Numbered from the stretch's first letter, positions 1-10,892 are shown. The stretch is 64,000 nt of DNA from Lachnospiraceae bacterium (GCA_024693135.1 JAILLN010000029.1:56291-120290), one strand, 5' to 3'. Numbers and translations: made by a program. The notes: generated by a model not told the origin, from the sequence alone.

Positions 1-1572
1 GACGGCGAAGCCCTTGCCCATCTCACCGGCTCTGGCGGCCTCGATGGATGCATTCAGGGAGAGCAGGTTGGTCTGCTCGGAGATGGCATTGATGGTATCG
101 GTGATGCCGGTGATCTCCTCGATGGATTTTGCAGTGGCACGGATCAATCCCGTCAGCTCGTTGATGGTATCATTCAGGGTGCTGACATTCTGGGTCATGC
201 TGGCCATCTCGTCCTTCCCCTTGGAGGAAGCGGCCAGGGTCTCGTCGCAGAGGCCGCGGACATCTTCCGCGTTCTGGGCCAGCTGGTTGGAAGTGGAGGC
301 CAGCTCCGAGGCCGCATTGGCAATGTCCTCGATGGAGTGGTTCATCTCATTCAGAGTGGAGTTGAGCTTCTCGATAGACTCGCCCTGATTGCGGTTTGCA
401 TCGGAAAGATTATGGGAGATGTCAAAGCACTCGCCGGCCCTGCTGTTCATCTGTCCGGAGATATCGGAAAGGCTGTTGAGAGTGGAACGCATCTTCTCGA
501 TGTATTCATTCAGGCTCTCGCTCAAGGTCGTGATCTCATTATTGCCCTCCGGGATAAGCTGTACGGTAAAGTCACCCTTGCTGATGTCCGTGATTCGCTC
601 CGTGACCGTGGTTACCGGATTGATGGCCTTGCTGATGATGATATGGATCAGGGCAGAAAGGATGGCAAGCAGGATCAAGGCACTGGCAAAGGTCAGGAGC
701 ATTACCTTCCAAATGGTATCGCTGAGCAATGTGGAAGGAGCGGCGCTTACCACCACCCAGGAGGTATCCTCGATATCCGTCCCCGTAAACATCATGGAGC
801 CGGCATCGGTCTTGGCTGTTATTACCTTTCCCGCATCAGCTGTTGCGCCGGTATTCAGGGAGCTGAATATGGGAGAGAGACCCTTGGCGATGGGATCTGT
901 GGTATCATCCAGGGTCTGGCCTACGCTGTCGGGATTGCTGCTGATGAGGATATCCCGGGAGTCCTTATTGATGATGTAAAATTTTGTGGCAGGGGAAATG
1001 GATTGGAAGCCGTTCACCTTTTCCGCCACCTTGTCGAAATTGATGTCGCTGCTCAGCACGGTATTGTCTGCCACCATGACGGCGCAGGCCAGGCAGGTCT
1101 TTCCGGTGGATGCATCCACATAAGGGTCGGAGGTATAGATGTCGCCGTTCTTTGCGAGGGCGCCCTGATACCATGCCCGGTCCGTAAACACGAAGGTGTC
1201 GTCCGGTACCCAGCCGGAGCCATCCAGGAAGACGGATGTGTCTCCGTATGCCATGTAGATGTCCTGGGAATCCGGATCCAGCTTTGTCAGCTCAAACAGC
1301 ATGGCAAGCATGTCCTCGGAGGAAGCCGCCGGCAGGTTCCGGATCACATCTGCTGTCTGGCTTACCCGCTCCTCGATGCTGCTCCACCAGCTGCTGATCT
1401 CGCTGGCATAGGCTACAGATTCCTTGGCAAGGACGCTGTCTGTGAGAAACTGGATATTGTCCACAGCCAGCTTTACCGTGATCTGTGTGATGATTACGAT
1501 CATGACGGCAACATAGATGATTATCTTGCTTAAAAGAGTCTTCTTGAGGGATTTTCTTTTCTTTGGTTTCAT
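1..1572 (-). CDS. Methyl-accepting chemotaxis protein, 3' end outside window
   Basis: Transmembrane chemoreceptor that would pass a ligand signal to CheA/CheW. The 524 codons inside the window give a short basic N-terminus, a first membrane segment at about residues 17-37, an extracytoplasmic sensor region to about 280 that looks like a dCache domain ([34 protein letters not shown]), a second membrane segment near 285-310, a HAMP linker ([19 protein letters not shown]), and the start of the coiled-coil signalling domain. The window ends inside the conserved hairpin tip ([19 protein letters not shown]). The ATG at 1572 follows the Shine-Dalgarno sequence GGAGGAACC. The ligand is unknown, although a dCache sensor suggests amino acids or similar small molecules. 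The family call is secure; the protein is incomplete only because the window ends. Confidence 0.95.
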   Translation of the reverse strand, partial: MKPKKRKSLKKTLLSKIIIYVAVMIVIITQITVKLAVDNIQFLTDSVLAKESVAYASEISSWWSSIEERVSQTADVIRNLPAASSEDMLAMLFELTKLDPDSQDIYMAYGDTSVFLDGSGWVPDDTFVFTDRAWYQGALAKNGDIYTSDPYVDASTGKTCLACAVMVADNTVLSSDINFDKVAEKVNGFQSISPATKFYIINKDSRDILISSNPDSVGQTLDDTTDPIAKGLSPIFSSLNTGATADAGKVITAKTDAGSMMFTGTDIEDTSWVVVSAAPSTLLSDTIWKVMLLTFASALILLAILSALIHIIISKAINPVTTVTERITDISKGDFTVQLIPEGNNEITTLSESLNEYIEKMRSTLNSLSDISGQMNSRAGECFDISHNLSDANRNQGESIEKLNSTLNEMNHSIEDIANAASELASTSNQLAQNAEDVRGLCDETLAASSKGKDEMASMTQNVSTLNDTINELTGLIRATAKSIEEITGITDTINAISEQTNLLSLNASIEAARAGEMGKGFAV

Positions 1573-1613
1573 GATGGTTCCTCCTCGAATGATTTTCCGT
1601 TCCTTTCTCATGT

Positions 1614-1643
1614 ATTATACGATTGAGGAATAAGATTTTTCAA
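1614..1643 (-). promoter_or_regulatory. Sigma-A-type promoter of the chemoreceptor gene
   Basis: On the minus strand TTGAAA (1638-1643) and TATAAT (1614-1619) are separated by 18 bases. They lie about 40 bases upstream of the ATG at 1572. The -10 matches consensus perfectly and there is no flagellar sigma-28 motif. Confidence 0.6.
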
Positions 1644-1695
1644 CATTTTTTTGCATCATATCAAAGATTTGGAAGGCTCCCCGGGCCGGCCGCCC

Positions 1696-1760
1696 TTGTT
1701 TGCCGCTTAGGCGGGATAAACAACGGAATAGGCAGGATCGGTTGTAACGCCTTTTTTTTT
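1696..1760 (+). promoter_or_regulatory. Possible attenuator in the leader of the giant secreted-protein gene
   Basis: The 398-base gap 1573-1970 separates divergent genes. Within it GGCG (1710-1713) plus ACAAC (1720-1724) can pair with GTTGT (1741-1745) plus CGCC (1748-1751), followed by nine T residues (1752-1760), which resembles an intrinsic terminator. A competing hairpin uses TTGTTT and CCGC (1696-1706) with GCGG and AAACAA (1711-1723). The two folds share the same bases and cannot coexist. The terminator stem is interrupted and modest, so this is a suggestion of transcription attenuation. I see no clear plus-strand promoter and no riboswitch I can name. Confidence 0.35.
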
Positions 1761-1970
1761 AGCCTAAAATGAATCTGAAATTTTTTCCGGATCGTACAGA
1801 TCAGACCTCAGAAATGACCGATTGCGCATATCCCCCTTATTCTTTCGGGAGAGATGGCCGAAACTCTTGTTAATTGTATGGCTTGCTGCTGTGCTTTTTT
1901 TATCTCAGGCTCCGGAAGGGGTGGGTGGGACGAGGGCACGGGAGCACCCCAAAAGGAAGGAGCGGAACGT

Positions 1971-4900
1971 ATGAAAAAGAAAATCAAGAAGATCCTATGT
2001 ATGGTGCTGGCTTTTATCATGACAGCATCGACGGACCTGGCATTGCTGCCATCCCAGCCGGTGCTGGCGGCGGGAGGGGGAGGGGCTGCTGCGCCTTTGC
2101 TCACAGAAGCATCCTATGAGCCGGTCACCGCAAGGCTGACAGCGACATTTGCCACCACAGAGCTGGATGCCGAGTATTATGAATCCTATCTTCTTACGAA
2201 AAAAGATCTGGGGGAATATGCTTTTGGCACAAAGGAACTAAATGGTGAGACTTACAATATCTGGGGGATCATGTCCTTTGATTCGTCGGATGAGAAGCAC
2301 GTTACCATAGACAGGAGCAGCGGGCAGGTCACGCTTTCCCAGCCGATGTATTTTCAGGATCGCCGGTATGATATGTATCCGAAGCCGGATGAGACGGTTT
2401 ATGCCGCCGTGGAAACGCCAAGTGGCGGCTGGAGCAGCCCTTGGGAACTCACCGTTCCTTCTGCAGGCTCGCCCGGTACGGTAAAAGCCACCCTTGCTTC
2501 CATCGAACCGGTTACGGTCCCGGTCGAGGGCGGAGGGGAGAGGACGGCCACGATAGCAACTCTTTCCGTCACATTTGAAAGGGAGGAAGGGGAAAAGGCT
2601 TATTTTGCGGCTGCCCTTGATCCCACAAAAGAATATAAGCTGGGAACCGGCATTCATCATACCCAGCCGGGCATCCGGATCAATGAGTCGGGAGATCCGT
2701 ACTGGGAAATAAACGGAGAAACCCCTTACGATCCGAATGCAAATATCGGCCCGGACGGAGAGAAGATCACGATCGCAAAAGATGATGAGGGCAACGATGT
2801 CTCTTTGACAGCAGAGGTAAAGGTCTGTGAATCGGATAATCCATATGAGGGCTACCAGGATGGAGGCAGCATCTTCATCTGGGCAAAGAAGCTTTCCGGC
2901 GACATGATGGTTTCCTGTACGGATGCCTATATTGAGATCCCCATGTCCGCCTCAAATATCGGCAAGACCTACGTATATACGGACGATCCCGTCCCTACGA
3001 TCAATACGTCATCCCTTCCGGATGCATCCACCCTTTCGAATTATACTGCCACCCTGGAGGGCACGGCGATGCAAGGCGGGGATTTAAGCTGGTCCCTGGA
3101 GTCCGGTTCTTCCCTGCCGGCAGGCCTGACCCTCAGTACCGCAGGTGTGATCTCCGGGCGTCCGACCCAGGAGGGAGAATACTCTTTTACCATCAAATTG
3201 ACGGAAGCCGGCCTGGAAAAGGCGGCAACAAAGAAATTCAAGCTCAAGGTCAAGGGAGACAAGCCTGTGATCAACGTGGACACGCCGCTGCCTGCAGCCA
3301 GGAAGGGAGTGCCCTATTCGATCAAGCTGAAGGGCACGGATTCCCGGGGAGGAAGCCTTGCCTGGTCCATGAAGGCGGGAGCCGGGGCATTGCCGGAAGG
3401 GCTTTCGCTGGATGCGGAGGCGGCGGAGATCACGGGCACGCCGGCAAACAGCATTGCAGCCGGCACAGAGTATTCTTTCACGGTAGTTCTTACGGAAACG
3501 AAGGATGGCTCTTCAAAGACGGCAGAGAAGGAGCTTTCTTTGACGGTAAATGATCCTTATCATTATACAGCCCAATATCTCCTGAACGGCGGAAGCAAGG
3601 CGGGGGGCGGAGAGATTCCGGATATCGATGCTTCTGAAGCGGATGAGGTATCTCTTGCGGAGGCTCCGGTTCGTTTGGGCTACCAGTTTAATGGCTGGAG
3701 AATTGATAACAAGGTCTATGAAGCCGGAGCCAGGCTTCGGATACCGGTCTCTAAAGATAACGATAAGAAATTCGTTTCGGCCCAGTGGGATCTCCTTCCT
3801 CCTACGAGCGTCACATACGATGGGGAGTTTGTGAATACGGTCTATCTGGAGGGAAGCTATGAAGAGGGAGGGCAGCAGTACTCGGTCTTACTTGGAAGCG
3901 ATTATTATTCGAAGCCGGGGGAGCATTTCCAAAAGACCGTTTCAGCCCGGGAGATGACGGCTATCCAGGGAAAAGACAAGGCGGCTCTGGAGCTTTGGAC
4001 TTATGTAAACGGTAATCGCACCATGATTGCCAGGCATGAAGGCGTCAGCGAAAACCAGATAACCCTGGAGAAGGTGAACGACAGCATAAAGCTGGTGAAG
4101 GGCGTCAAGGCAGAGGGACTTCAGGAAGGCGTGGATTTCATCCTCAGCCGCCTGTATAGCGTGTCCGATCAATGGTCCTATATCGTCCCGCCCTGCCTGA
4201 TCGATACAAACGAGGCGAAGAAAGCGGTAATCCAGGGACGTCCTTCTTCCCCAAATTACATGAAATACGACTGGAGCAAGGATTATGCGGCGGACGTCCT
4301 GGACGGGGATGGCTATTATCACATTGCGCCTTCTGAGGTAGAGGAAGGGATCACGGTAGGGGGCACGGTAACATACCAGGGAGCCCCTATGACCGGGATC
4401 GAGGTGCTGTTTACGCAGAATAAATACGGCCAATACCTAAACCGATCTGCCATTACGGATGGGGACGGGAAATATCGGATCTCGGGCCTCTATGCAGACT
4501 CCTTAACGACCTTCCGGGTTATTTCAGGCGGCCAGAAAGTCTGTGATGGGGAAATTCCCGCCGGGAGCATGACAGCAGACAAAGAGGATCTGGATCTTAC
4601 GGTGACCACCGGTTCCGTGTTGATGAATGTATCCATAGATACGGCTGGGCTGGAGGGATTTAGTGAATCAGAACGCCAGAGGGTGGCACGGAGGGTTGGA
4701 GAGAACGAAGCATTTATCACCTTTAAGAAAAAGGGTACGGAAAATGTTGTAGCAAGATCCAATCTGTATCCTTATCAGGGGGATATCTTCTTTTCGGTTC
4801 CCGTCAAGGACGAAACTGAATTTGACTGGACCATTACGGGTTCTGTGATCCGGGAGGCATCCGGTACCGTCAATCTGGAAAAAGGGGCGGACAGTAAGGA

Positions 4901-7900
4901 AATATCCCTGAAGCCGGCTGCCGGAGCGGCTACAACGCTTTCGGCCGCCATATACAGTACTTATGCCCTGGCCTGGTTTGACGGAGACGGGAGCTATCTG
5001 GGAGCCTCTAGAGACCTTGCTCTTGCGGGAAGCGAAGATACGTATTATTCGGCATGCCCGGGGGGAGCCGGAAGCTATACCCTGGCCCTGATGCCCCAGA
5101 ACGTGAGCGGCATCCTTCATCGCAAGGTCAGTCCAAGCGACCCGGAAAGCAGCAGGCTGGAGGATTTTGGGGATGATTCGATACTGAAACGGTGGGATTT
5201 CACCCTGGCAGACGGAGAGGTCAAAAAACTGGAGGGCTGCAATATAGACCAGGATACCTCCAATGCATCCAGGTACGCCACCAGGCCGAATTCCAGTATG
5301 TCCGCCGACCGCAAGAGTTTTGTCAGCACCAGTGAGCTGGTGAAATTCAGCGGGACGATCGGATTGGATTCCGGACTGAAGAATGGAAGCCTGACGAGGT
5401 TTGAGATCTATCCGACGAATAAGCAGGACGGTGTAAGTTGGAGCAATTCGGCGAATGTGCAGGCCATCGTGCTGGGCGGAAGAAAATTTGATGCGGATGA
5501 TCTGAGTATGAGCGGCACAGGGTATTATTACCTGGATCCGTATCCGCCGGTCAGCCTGCCCTGTGAATACTCGATCTATTGTAAGCCCGGCAATGACAGC
5601 TGGGATATGCAGCTTTCGGCATATGCCGACGTGAATTACAGAAACGGAAATGTCTCGTACCAAAGGAGCAGCCAATTAATCGGAAGCGCCATCGTAACCA
5701 AGCCCGGCTCATTTATCGCAACCCTGTCCTCCTACGTATGCACAGACCAGGTCTATGTCAAGGGGCAGGCACTGCCCGACAGGGAAGTATATGTTTATGA
5801 CAATGACAGGATGATCGGCACAGCCAAAGCAGACTACAGAGGATCCTGGAGCACCATGGTGACCCTTTCCGGCATCGATCCGGATTACATGACGACCCAT
5901 GTCCTTACCTGCCAGCCGGAGGGAGGAGACAGGTCGGAAGGGCTCTATGTATTCCATGATGCAAAAGGACCCCAGCTGACCCAGTTTAAGATGGGATGGA
6001 AGGAGTATAGCCGCAATTATGAGATCAATGTGGGGGATTCCTATGTCTTCCACGGTCAGATGAGTGACGTTACCTTTACGGCTCAATTCACTCATCCGGA
6101 AAGTCTCACTGAGACAATCTATACGGGAGAGACAGAGGAGGAATCCCGGAACGCAAAGGTGGTCTTTAAATACTACCTTACAAACGGCGATATGAAGTAT
6201 GCCTATGCCACAGAGGGTGAAGGAGGGGTCTTTACAGCCACCCTGCCCCGTACCCTTTATTCCTCCGTCACCAGTGCGGAGGTGCTCTATGAGCCGAAGC
6301 CGGACTGGAAGCCTTATGATATAGAGGGCGTTACTACGGTCTTGTCCCAGACGGAGATGGATAACCTGAAGGATTCCCTTGGGAATATGGACGAAACGGT
6401 TTCCCAGCTTTTCTCTGAGGATAATAAGGTCACCGTCGAGGAAGATGGGACAATATCAGAGAACTTTGTTATTACCTTTAACGAAGACGGGACAGTGAAG
6501 GACCTGCCGGGATCCTTTGGGGAAGGGGAGGCAGAAGAGGCGAAGGCTGCCCTTCAGCAGTATGTACAGTATAAGAAGGACGCTTTCGGCGTGGTGCCGG
6601 AATCCTATGCGGTGGAATACAATGCGGGGGACACCTTTGCCTGGATGAATCAGGCCGGGGAAGACTGGCTTGCTTCAGACAAAGAGGGCGAGGAAAGCCA
6701 GATCGTGCCCTATGCCATGTATTCCCGGAACTTCACCCTGGCCGATCAGGCAGACTACGATAAAGAGCTTGCACAGCTCAAGGCGCATGCAGGATATCAA
6801 TACAGCCTGAAGAACGGGGAGTCAGAGATCGGCAATGAGTTCATATTTACGGATGCCGAGATCAACGGAACCGAGATAGAGGGAGGCAGCTTCCTTGCAG
6901 TTGTGACGGCCTTCCATGATGCGGAACAAGGCATTTACGAGATCGACGCCGAGCTCATGGTGATGTATGGCTTCCAGAGCTTCGGGGATCAAGTCCCGGC
7001 TTTGGAGGCTTCCGGGGAGATCCGCATCCAGAATGCGCCGGAAGCTGTCGGGATCAAGTCTCAGTCCACCACCACCAAGACCCTGGGAAAGGCCGTAGAT
7101 AACACCGGGAACGTAGTGGATATTGGAAGCTTCGGGGTCAAGGTGGTCCAGCAGACAAATGCGGTCAATGCAGTATTTAAATCTGCGGGAACTGCGGCAA
7201 CGGCAGGGAAAGTGCTGAAAACGGCAGGGAAAGTGCTGGAGAAAGCCGGAACAGGCCTTGGGGTGCTGTCCCTGGCCCTGGATACCTATAACTATGTGAA
7301 TTACCGGCAGGAATCGCCGGAAAATGCGAAGAAGATGCATGATAGTGTCAATATCATCACTCAGTCCCCGGAGTGGAAGATGATCCAGGATGCGATCAAC
7401 CGCCCCAACGCTATGTATACATGTCGGACTTCCAATCTTTTCATTGATAAAAATACCCCTACCAGGGAAAACTTCCTGGGAAATGATGGAAGCTGGGGTA
7501 TCCCCTCCATCCGGGACCGGATGCTGATGATGCAGATGTGTGAATCCTATTGGAGATCCGACGACCTGTCTTATTCCACGGCGGCTACGGTAGGCCTCAG
7601 CATCAAGGGCGGCGCCACGGCTACGGCCATCGGAGGAGCCTTCATTCCCGGCGCAGGATGGATCGTCTCCGGTGCGGCCACCGGAGTAGGCATCGTCGGC
7701 GGAGGGATATGTGATCATATCGCCGGGGATAAGGAGGCGGTCCGGCTCGAAAACTACAAGATGTTTATCGAAAATGCCCAATATCTCTTTAATTGGTACG
7801 AGGCCAACTACGGCTTCCCGAAGAAGGATGAGGCAAGTCAGGAGGAACAGGGCGGAGGCGGAGAGACTCCGGCACCTCCGGCTCCGGAGGAGGAAAAGCC

Positions 7901-10790
7901 TTCCCTCGAAAAGGCCATGGAGCTGATGGATGATAATAGCATCACAACGCAGCCTCCCGTCACGAATAAGGTGAGCAATGACCCTGCCGGCATCGTATTT
8001 GAAGGTGTCATAGAAAATCCGGTGGAGAATGCAAAGGTGACGCTGTTTTATGCGGCAGATGACATGGGTGAGAGGCAGGATAAAGACCATGCAGGCGATG
8101 TTACCCGGCTGATCCGGGCAGAGGGCATCGAGGAGCTTATTCCCGCTGTCTCGACACAGACTACCGGGGCAGACGGCAAGTATTCCTGGGGCGTGCCTGA
8201 GGGGCTCTGGTATGTGACGGCTGAGCACGGCGGCCTGGTGGGTACCTCGGAGGAAGATCAGGAGGCGAAGGTTACGAGCAGTGGTTCGTTATCCATTGTT
8301 TCTCCGCAGGTGACCGGCATCCGGAAGCTTCTCCCGGTGCTGCCGGTGCAGCTGGATGTCAATATCCCTCTGACCGATACGACGGCACCCCAGGTGACGG
8401 ATGTGGAATATACAGAGGGAGAGGGCGTATATGTGACCTTCAGCAAGTATATGAAGGAAGGCACGGGAGGCACCTCCTGCCTGGATGTCAGCAACTATAC
8501 CCTGAAGATAGACGGCGAAGCAAAATGGATCAGCGGGATCAGCGCCAATGAGTGTGGACATGTACCGGCTAACTTAAATGGCGAGGACGGCACAACGACC
8601 TATACAAAGACCGTATTGCTGGAATATGACCTGAAGGCCGGGGACAATGTGGAGCTGAAGGTGAAAAATACCATCCAAAGCTACGCCGGCACTGCCATCG
8701 GAGGAGAGAAGGATTACGAATGCGGCGGCACTGTGGAGGCGAAGCAGCAGGTACCGGTTCCCGTCATGAAGCTTGGAAGCAGGGTGATCTCCAATGGCGA
8801 AAGCGTAAGGATCTCGAAGGGAGACGGATTGACGCTTGAGCCCGGAGAAGGGTCGCCTGCTTCAGCAAAGCTGTATTACAGTACGGTCAGCGGAAATGAA
8901 GGCTGGACGGAATACAAGACCCCCATTGTGATCACGGATACCGTGACCATTCAGGCCAAGGCCCAAGCCAGGGGATACAATGCCAGCAATACAGTATCTG
9001 CCAACTTCATCTATGGAAACATCGCCGCCTATACGGTGAGTGGCAATGTGACCACCTATGACGGCGGCTCGGCGGACGGCATAAAGGTCAGCCTGGCGTC
9101 AGGGGATTACAGTAGAGACAGCGTGGTAAAGGAAGGCACCTTCCGGTTTGACGAGGTACTGCCGGGAAGCTATAGCCTCTCCTTCCAGGGAAATGATAAA
9201 TATGCCGCGCAGGAGGTCCCGGTGGAGGTGAAGGACAGCGATGTGGCAATTGCGATCAGGCTGGAAAAAGCGGGTTCGGGGGACGAGCCCGTCCCGGGAC
9301 CGGGGGACAGATCCTACCGGATCCTTGTGTCAGACGGTGTCAGCGCGAAAAACAGTGCAGGAAACGAGGTGAGGTCTGCCAGGCCCAGCGAGGTGATCCA
9401 AATCGCCTGGACCGCAAAAGAAGGCTATGAATTGGCGGCCTGGGACATCACGGGAGCGATGCCTGCCGCCGTGTCGGCGAATGCGACCACCTTTGTAATG
9501 GGAACACAGGATGTATATGTGGGCTATGCCGAAAGGCTGGTGAAGCAGAATGAGGTGATCGAGACCAAGGATTACAATCTTCCTCCGGCAGAGAAGGACA
9601 TCAAGGTTTCAAAGCTTACCTTTAGCAAAAAGACATTAAAAATGCAAAGGAACGACGCACCCATGTCCAATCCGGCTGTACCTGCCATGAAGGCGGGCGG
9701 CACGGCTCCTGCGGTGCACTATACCACAGGGAATAAGGACATCGTGGCGGTAGACCAGTCCGGTAATCTCTATCCCATGGGACAGGGCCAGACCATGATC
9801 AAGGCCTATTGCGGAAATAAGACGGCCTCCTGCAAAGTGACGGTATCGAGTTATACGAGGGGCGTATCCATCCTGAATGATAAGGCAGAGGAAGTAAATG
9901 ACGGCACGATTACGATCCTCGGCGGACAGTCCATCTTCCTTACAGCCTCCATCGATCCTTATGATACTACGGATTCCAGGAAGACAGCCTGGACTTCGGA
10001 CAACAAGAAGGTGACCGTAAAGAACGGGATCGTGACGGCAAAGGAGGTGAACGCTGAGGTAACGGCTAAGATCACAGCCAAGGCCACAGCCACCAACCCG
10101 CAGAATGGGAAGAAGGTGAAGATAAGCAGTACCGTTACGGTAAAAGTAATCCCTGCCGTTCCGGAAAAGGCCTCGTCGAAAGACAAGAGCCATACGCTGA
10201 CTCTTCCGGCAAAGAAAGCCATGGTGTCCACGGAGGGCAAAAATACGGCAAAGATTGCCATCACCATCAAGTCCAAAAAGGACATCAAAGAGGGCCAGTT
10301 CCAGATTGTAAGCTGCAATTCCACCAATCCGAAGGTTTTGGAGGTTGGGACGGTAAGCGGCGCTTCGATCCAGGGTAAGAAGATGACGGCAGAAGTTACC
10401 GTCACGGCGAAGGGTCCCGGGACAGCCTATCTTGTGATAAAGAGCATAGAGGCAGGCTCTACGGGCTCGCCAAACGTGAAGCGGTGCAAGGTGACGGTGA
10501 AGGTTCCCGCTGTAGGGATTCAGGCTCAGAGCGGAACCCTGAAGATCGTGAAAAACGGCAATGATAAGACGATCACCATGAGGAAGGGCGCAAAGGGCAC
10601 CGTGGAGGCACTGCTGGATCCGGCCTATTCCACCGATGTGGGGAAGGTCCAGTTTGCGGGATCCGGCGGGATCAGCTGCCAAAACGGGCTCGTTACTGCC
10701 AAGGCTGTCACAAAGAGTGGAAAGCCTGCAAAGCTTATCGTAAAGTGCGGGAAAATGAAGGAAACGGTATATGTCACAGTGACTGAATAG
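1971..10790 (+). CDS. Giant secreted multidomain surface protein (2939 aa)
   Basis: Secreted protein of unknown function. The ATG at 1971 was chosen because AAGGAG sits 8 bases upstream and a signal peptide begins there (MKKKIKKILCMVLAFIM, with cleavage near VLAAG). Approximate domains in order: two putative Ig (He_PIG-like) domains, 357-530; an InlB B-repeat-like segment, 530-607; a carboxypeptidase-regulatory-like beta sandwich, 790-860; a long unassigned middle; a Gly/Ala-rich hydrophobic stretch, about 1870-1922; a second peptidase-regulatory-like domain, 2005-2094; a chitobiase C-terminal-like domain (LYYSTVSGNEGW), 2290-2347; another beta sandwich, 2353-2420; and several Big-2/Ig-like domains to the C-terminus. 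There is no LPXTG signal, SLH or LysM domain or C-terminal membrane anchor, so how it is retained is unclear. An adhesin or glycan-binding role is inference. Confidence 0.85.
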   Translation: MKKKIKKILCMVLAFIMTASTDLALLPSQPVLAAGGGGAAAPLLTEASYEPVTARLTATFATTELDAEYYESYLLTKKDLGEYAFGTKELNGETYNIWGIMSFDSSDEKHVTIDRSSGQVTLSQPMYFQDRRYDMYPKPDETVYAAVETPSGGWSSPWELTVPSAGSPGTVKATLASIEPVTVPVEGGGERTATIATLSVTFEREEGEKAYFAAALDPTKEYKLGTGIHHTQPGIRINESGDPYWEINGETPYDPNANIGPDGEKITIAKDDEGNDVSLTAEVKVCESDNPYEGYQDGGSIFIWAKKLSGDMMVSCTDAYIEIPMSASNIGKTYVYTDDPVPTINTSSLPDASTLSNYTATLEGTAMQGGDLSWSLESGSSLPAGLTLSTAGVISGRPTQEGEYSFTIKLTEAGLEKAATKKFKLKVKGDKPVINVDTPLPAARKGVPYSIKLKGTDSRGGSLAWSMKAGAGALPEGLSLDAEAAEITGTPANSIAAGTEYSFTVVLTETKDGSSKTAEKELSLTVNDPYHYTAQYLLNGGSKAGGGEIPDIDASEADEVSLAEAPVRLGYQFNGWRIDNKVYEAGARLRIPVSKDNDKKFVSAQWDLLPPTSVTYDGEFVNTVYLEGSYEEGGQQYSVLLGSDYYSKPGEHFQKTVSAREMTAIQGKDKAALELWTYVNGNRTMIARHEGVSENQITLEKVNDSIKLVKGVKAEGLQEGVDFILSRLYSVSDQWSYIVPPCLIDTNEAKKAVIQGRPSSPNYMKYDWSKDYAADVLDGDGYYHIAPSEVEEGITVGGTVTYQGAPMTGIEVLFTQNKYGQYLNRSAITDGDGKYRISGLYADSLTTFRVISGGQKVCDGEIPAGSMTADKEDLDLTVTTGSVLMNVSIDTAGLEGFSESERQRVARRVGENEAFITFKKKGTENVVARSNLYPYQGDIFFSVPVKDETEFDWTITGSVIREASGTVNLEKGADSKEISLKPAAGAATTLSAAIYSTYALAWFDGDGSYLGASRDLALAGSEDTYYSACPGGAGSYTLALMPQNVSGILHRKVSPSDPESSRLEDFGDDSILKRWDFTLADGEVKKLEGCNIDQDTSNASRYATRPNSSMSADRKSFVSTSELVKFSGTIGLDSGLKNGSLTRFEIYPTNKQDGVSWSNSANVQAIVLGGRKFDADDLSMSGTGYYYLDPYPPVSLPCEYSIYCKPGNDSWDMQLSAYADVNYRNGNVSYQRSSQLIGSAIVTKPGSFIATLSSYVCTDQVYVKGQALPDREVYVYDNDRMIGTAKADYRGSWSTMVTLSGIDPDYMTTHVLTCQPEGGDRSEGLYVFHDAKGPQLTQFKMGWKEYSRNYEINVGDSYVFHGQMSDVTFTAQFTHPESLTETIYTGETEEESRNAKVVFKYYLTNGDMKYAYATEGEGGVFTATLPRTLYSSVTSAEVLYEPKPDWKPYDIEGVTTVLSQTEMDNLKDSLGNMDETVSQLFSEDNKVTVEEDGTISENFVITFNEDGTVKDLPGSFGEGEAEEAKAALQQYVQYKKDAFGVVPESYAVEYNAGDTFAWMNQAGEDWLASDKEGEESQIVPYAMYSRNFTLADQADYDKELAQLKAHAGYQYSLKNGESEIGNEFIFTDAEINGTEIEGGSFLAVVTAFHDAEQGIYEIDAELMVMYGFQSFGDQVPALEASGEIRIQNAPEAVGIKSQSTTTKTLGKAVDNTGNVVDIGSFGVKVVQQTNAVNAVFKSAGTAATAGKVLKTAGKVLEKAGTGLGVLSLALDTYNYVNYRQESPENAKKMHDSVNIITQSPEWKMIQDAINRPNAMYTCRTSNLFIDKNTPTRENFLGNDGSWGIPSIRDRMLMMQMCESYWRSDDLSYSTAATVGLSIKGGATATAIGGAFIPGAGWIVSGAATGVGIVGGGICDHIAGDKEAVRLENYKMFIENAQYLFNWYEANYGFPKKDEASQEEQGGGGETPAPPAPEEEKPSLEKAMELMDDNSITTQPPVTNKVSNDPAGIVFEGVIENPVENAKVTLFYAADDMGERQDKDHAGDVTRLIRAEGIEELIPAVSTQTTGADGKYSWGVPEGLWYVTAEHGGLVGTSEEDQEAKVTSSGSLSIVSPQVTGIRKLLPVLPVQLDVNIPLTDTTAPQVTDVEYTEGEGVYVTFSKYMKEGTGGTSCLDVSNYTLKIDGEAKWISGISANECGHVPANLNGEDGTTTYTKTVLLEYDLKAGDNVELKVKNTIQSYAGTAIGGEKDYECGGTVEAKQQVPVPVMKLGSRVISNGESVRISKGDGLTLEPGEGSPASAKLYYSTVSGNEGWTEYKTPIVITDTVTIQAKAQARGYNASNTVSANFIYGNIAAYTVSGNVTTYDGGSADGIKVSLASGDYSRDSVVKEGTFRFDEVLPGSYSLSFQGNDKYAAQEVPVEVKDSDVAIAIRLEKAGSGDEPVPGPGDRSYRILVSDGVSAKNSAGNEVRSARPSEVIQIAWTAKEGYELAAWDITGAMPAAVSANATTFVMGTQDVYVGYAERLVKQNEVIETKDYNLPPAEKDIKVSKLTFSKKTLKMQRNDAPMSNPAVPAMKAGGTAPAVHYTTGNKDIVAVDQSGNLYPMGQGQTMIKAYCGNKTASCKVTVSSYTRGVSILNDKAEEVNDGTITILGGQSIFLTASIDPYDTTDSRKTAWTSDNKKVTVKNGIVTAKEVNAEVTAKITAKATATNPQNGKKVKISSTVTVKVIPAVPEKASSKDKSHTLTLPAKKAMVSTEGKNTAKIAITIKSKKDIKEGQFQIVSCNSTNPKVLEVGTVSGASIQGKKMTAEVTVTAKGPGTAYLVIKSIEAGSTGSPNVKRCKVTVKVPAVGIQAQSGTLKIVKNGNDKTITMRKGAKGTVEALLDPAYSTDVGKVQFAGSGGISCQNGLVTAKAVTKSGKPAKLIVKCGKMKETVYVTVTE

Positions 10791-10809
10791 GAGCTTAGGC
10801 AAGACATGA

Positions 10810-10855
10810 AAAGGGGCGGCTCTTCCGGCAGATCAGCGCCGGGGGCCGCCCCTTT
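10810..10855. terminator. GC-rich hairpin between convergent genes
   Basis: AAAGGGGCGGC (10810-10820) pairs perfectly with GCCGCCCCTTT (10845-10855), an 11-bp stem with a 24-base loop. It lies between the convergent surface-protein gene and DAHP synthase gene and may serve both. The T-tract on either side is poor (GCTTTG on the plus strand), so it is less certain as an intrinsic terminator. Confidence 0.6.
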
Positions 10856-10892
10856 GCTTTGTATTCACAAAAAGACAGGGAAGCGGCGCTGG

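Noticed and set aside
6822..8228. Long open frame antisense to the giant secreted-protein gene (also 26784-28202, 53414-55021 and others)
   Set aside because: These are shadows of strongly coding GC-rich genes on the other strand; they have no ribosome sites and no family motifs.
10600..10790. Sortase anchor on the giant secreted proteins (also checked at 27950-28049)
   Set aside because: Neither C-terminus has LPXTG, a hydrophobic segment or a basic tail.
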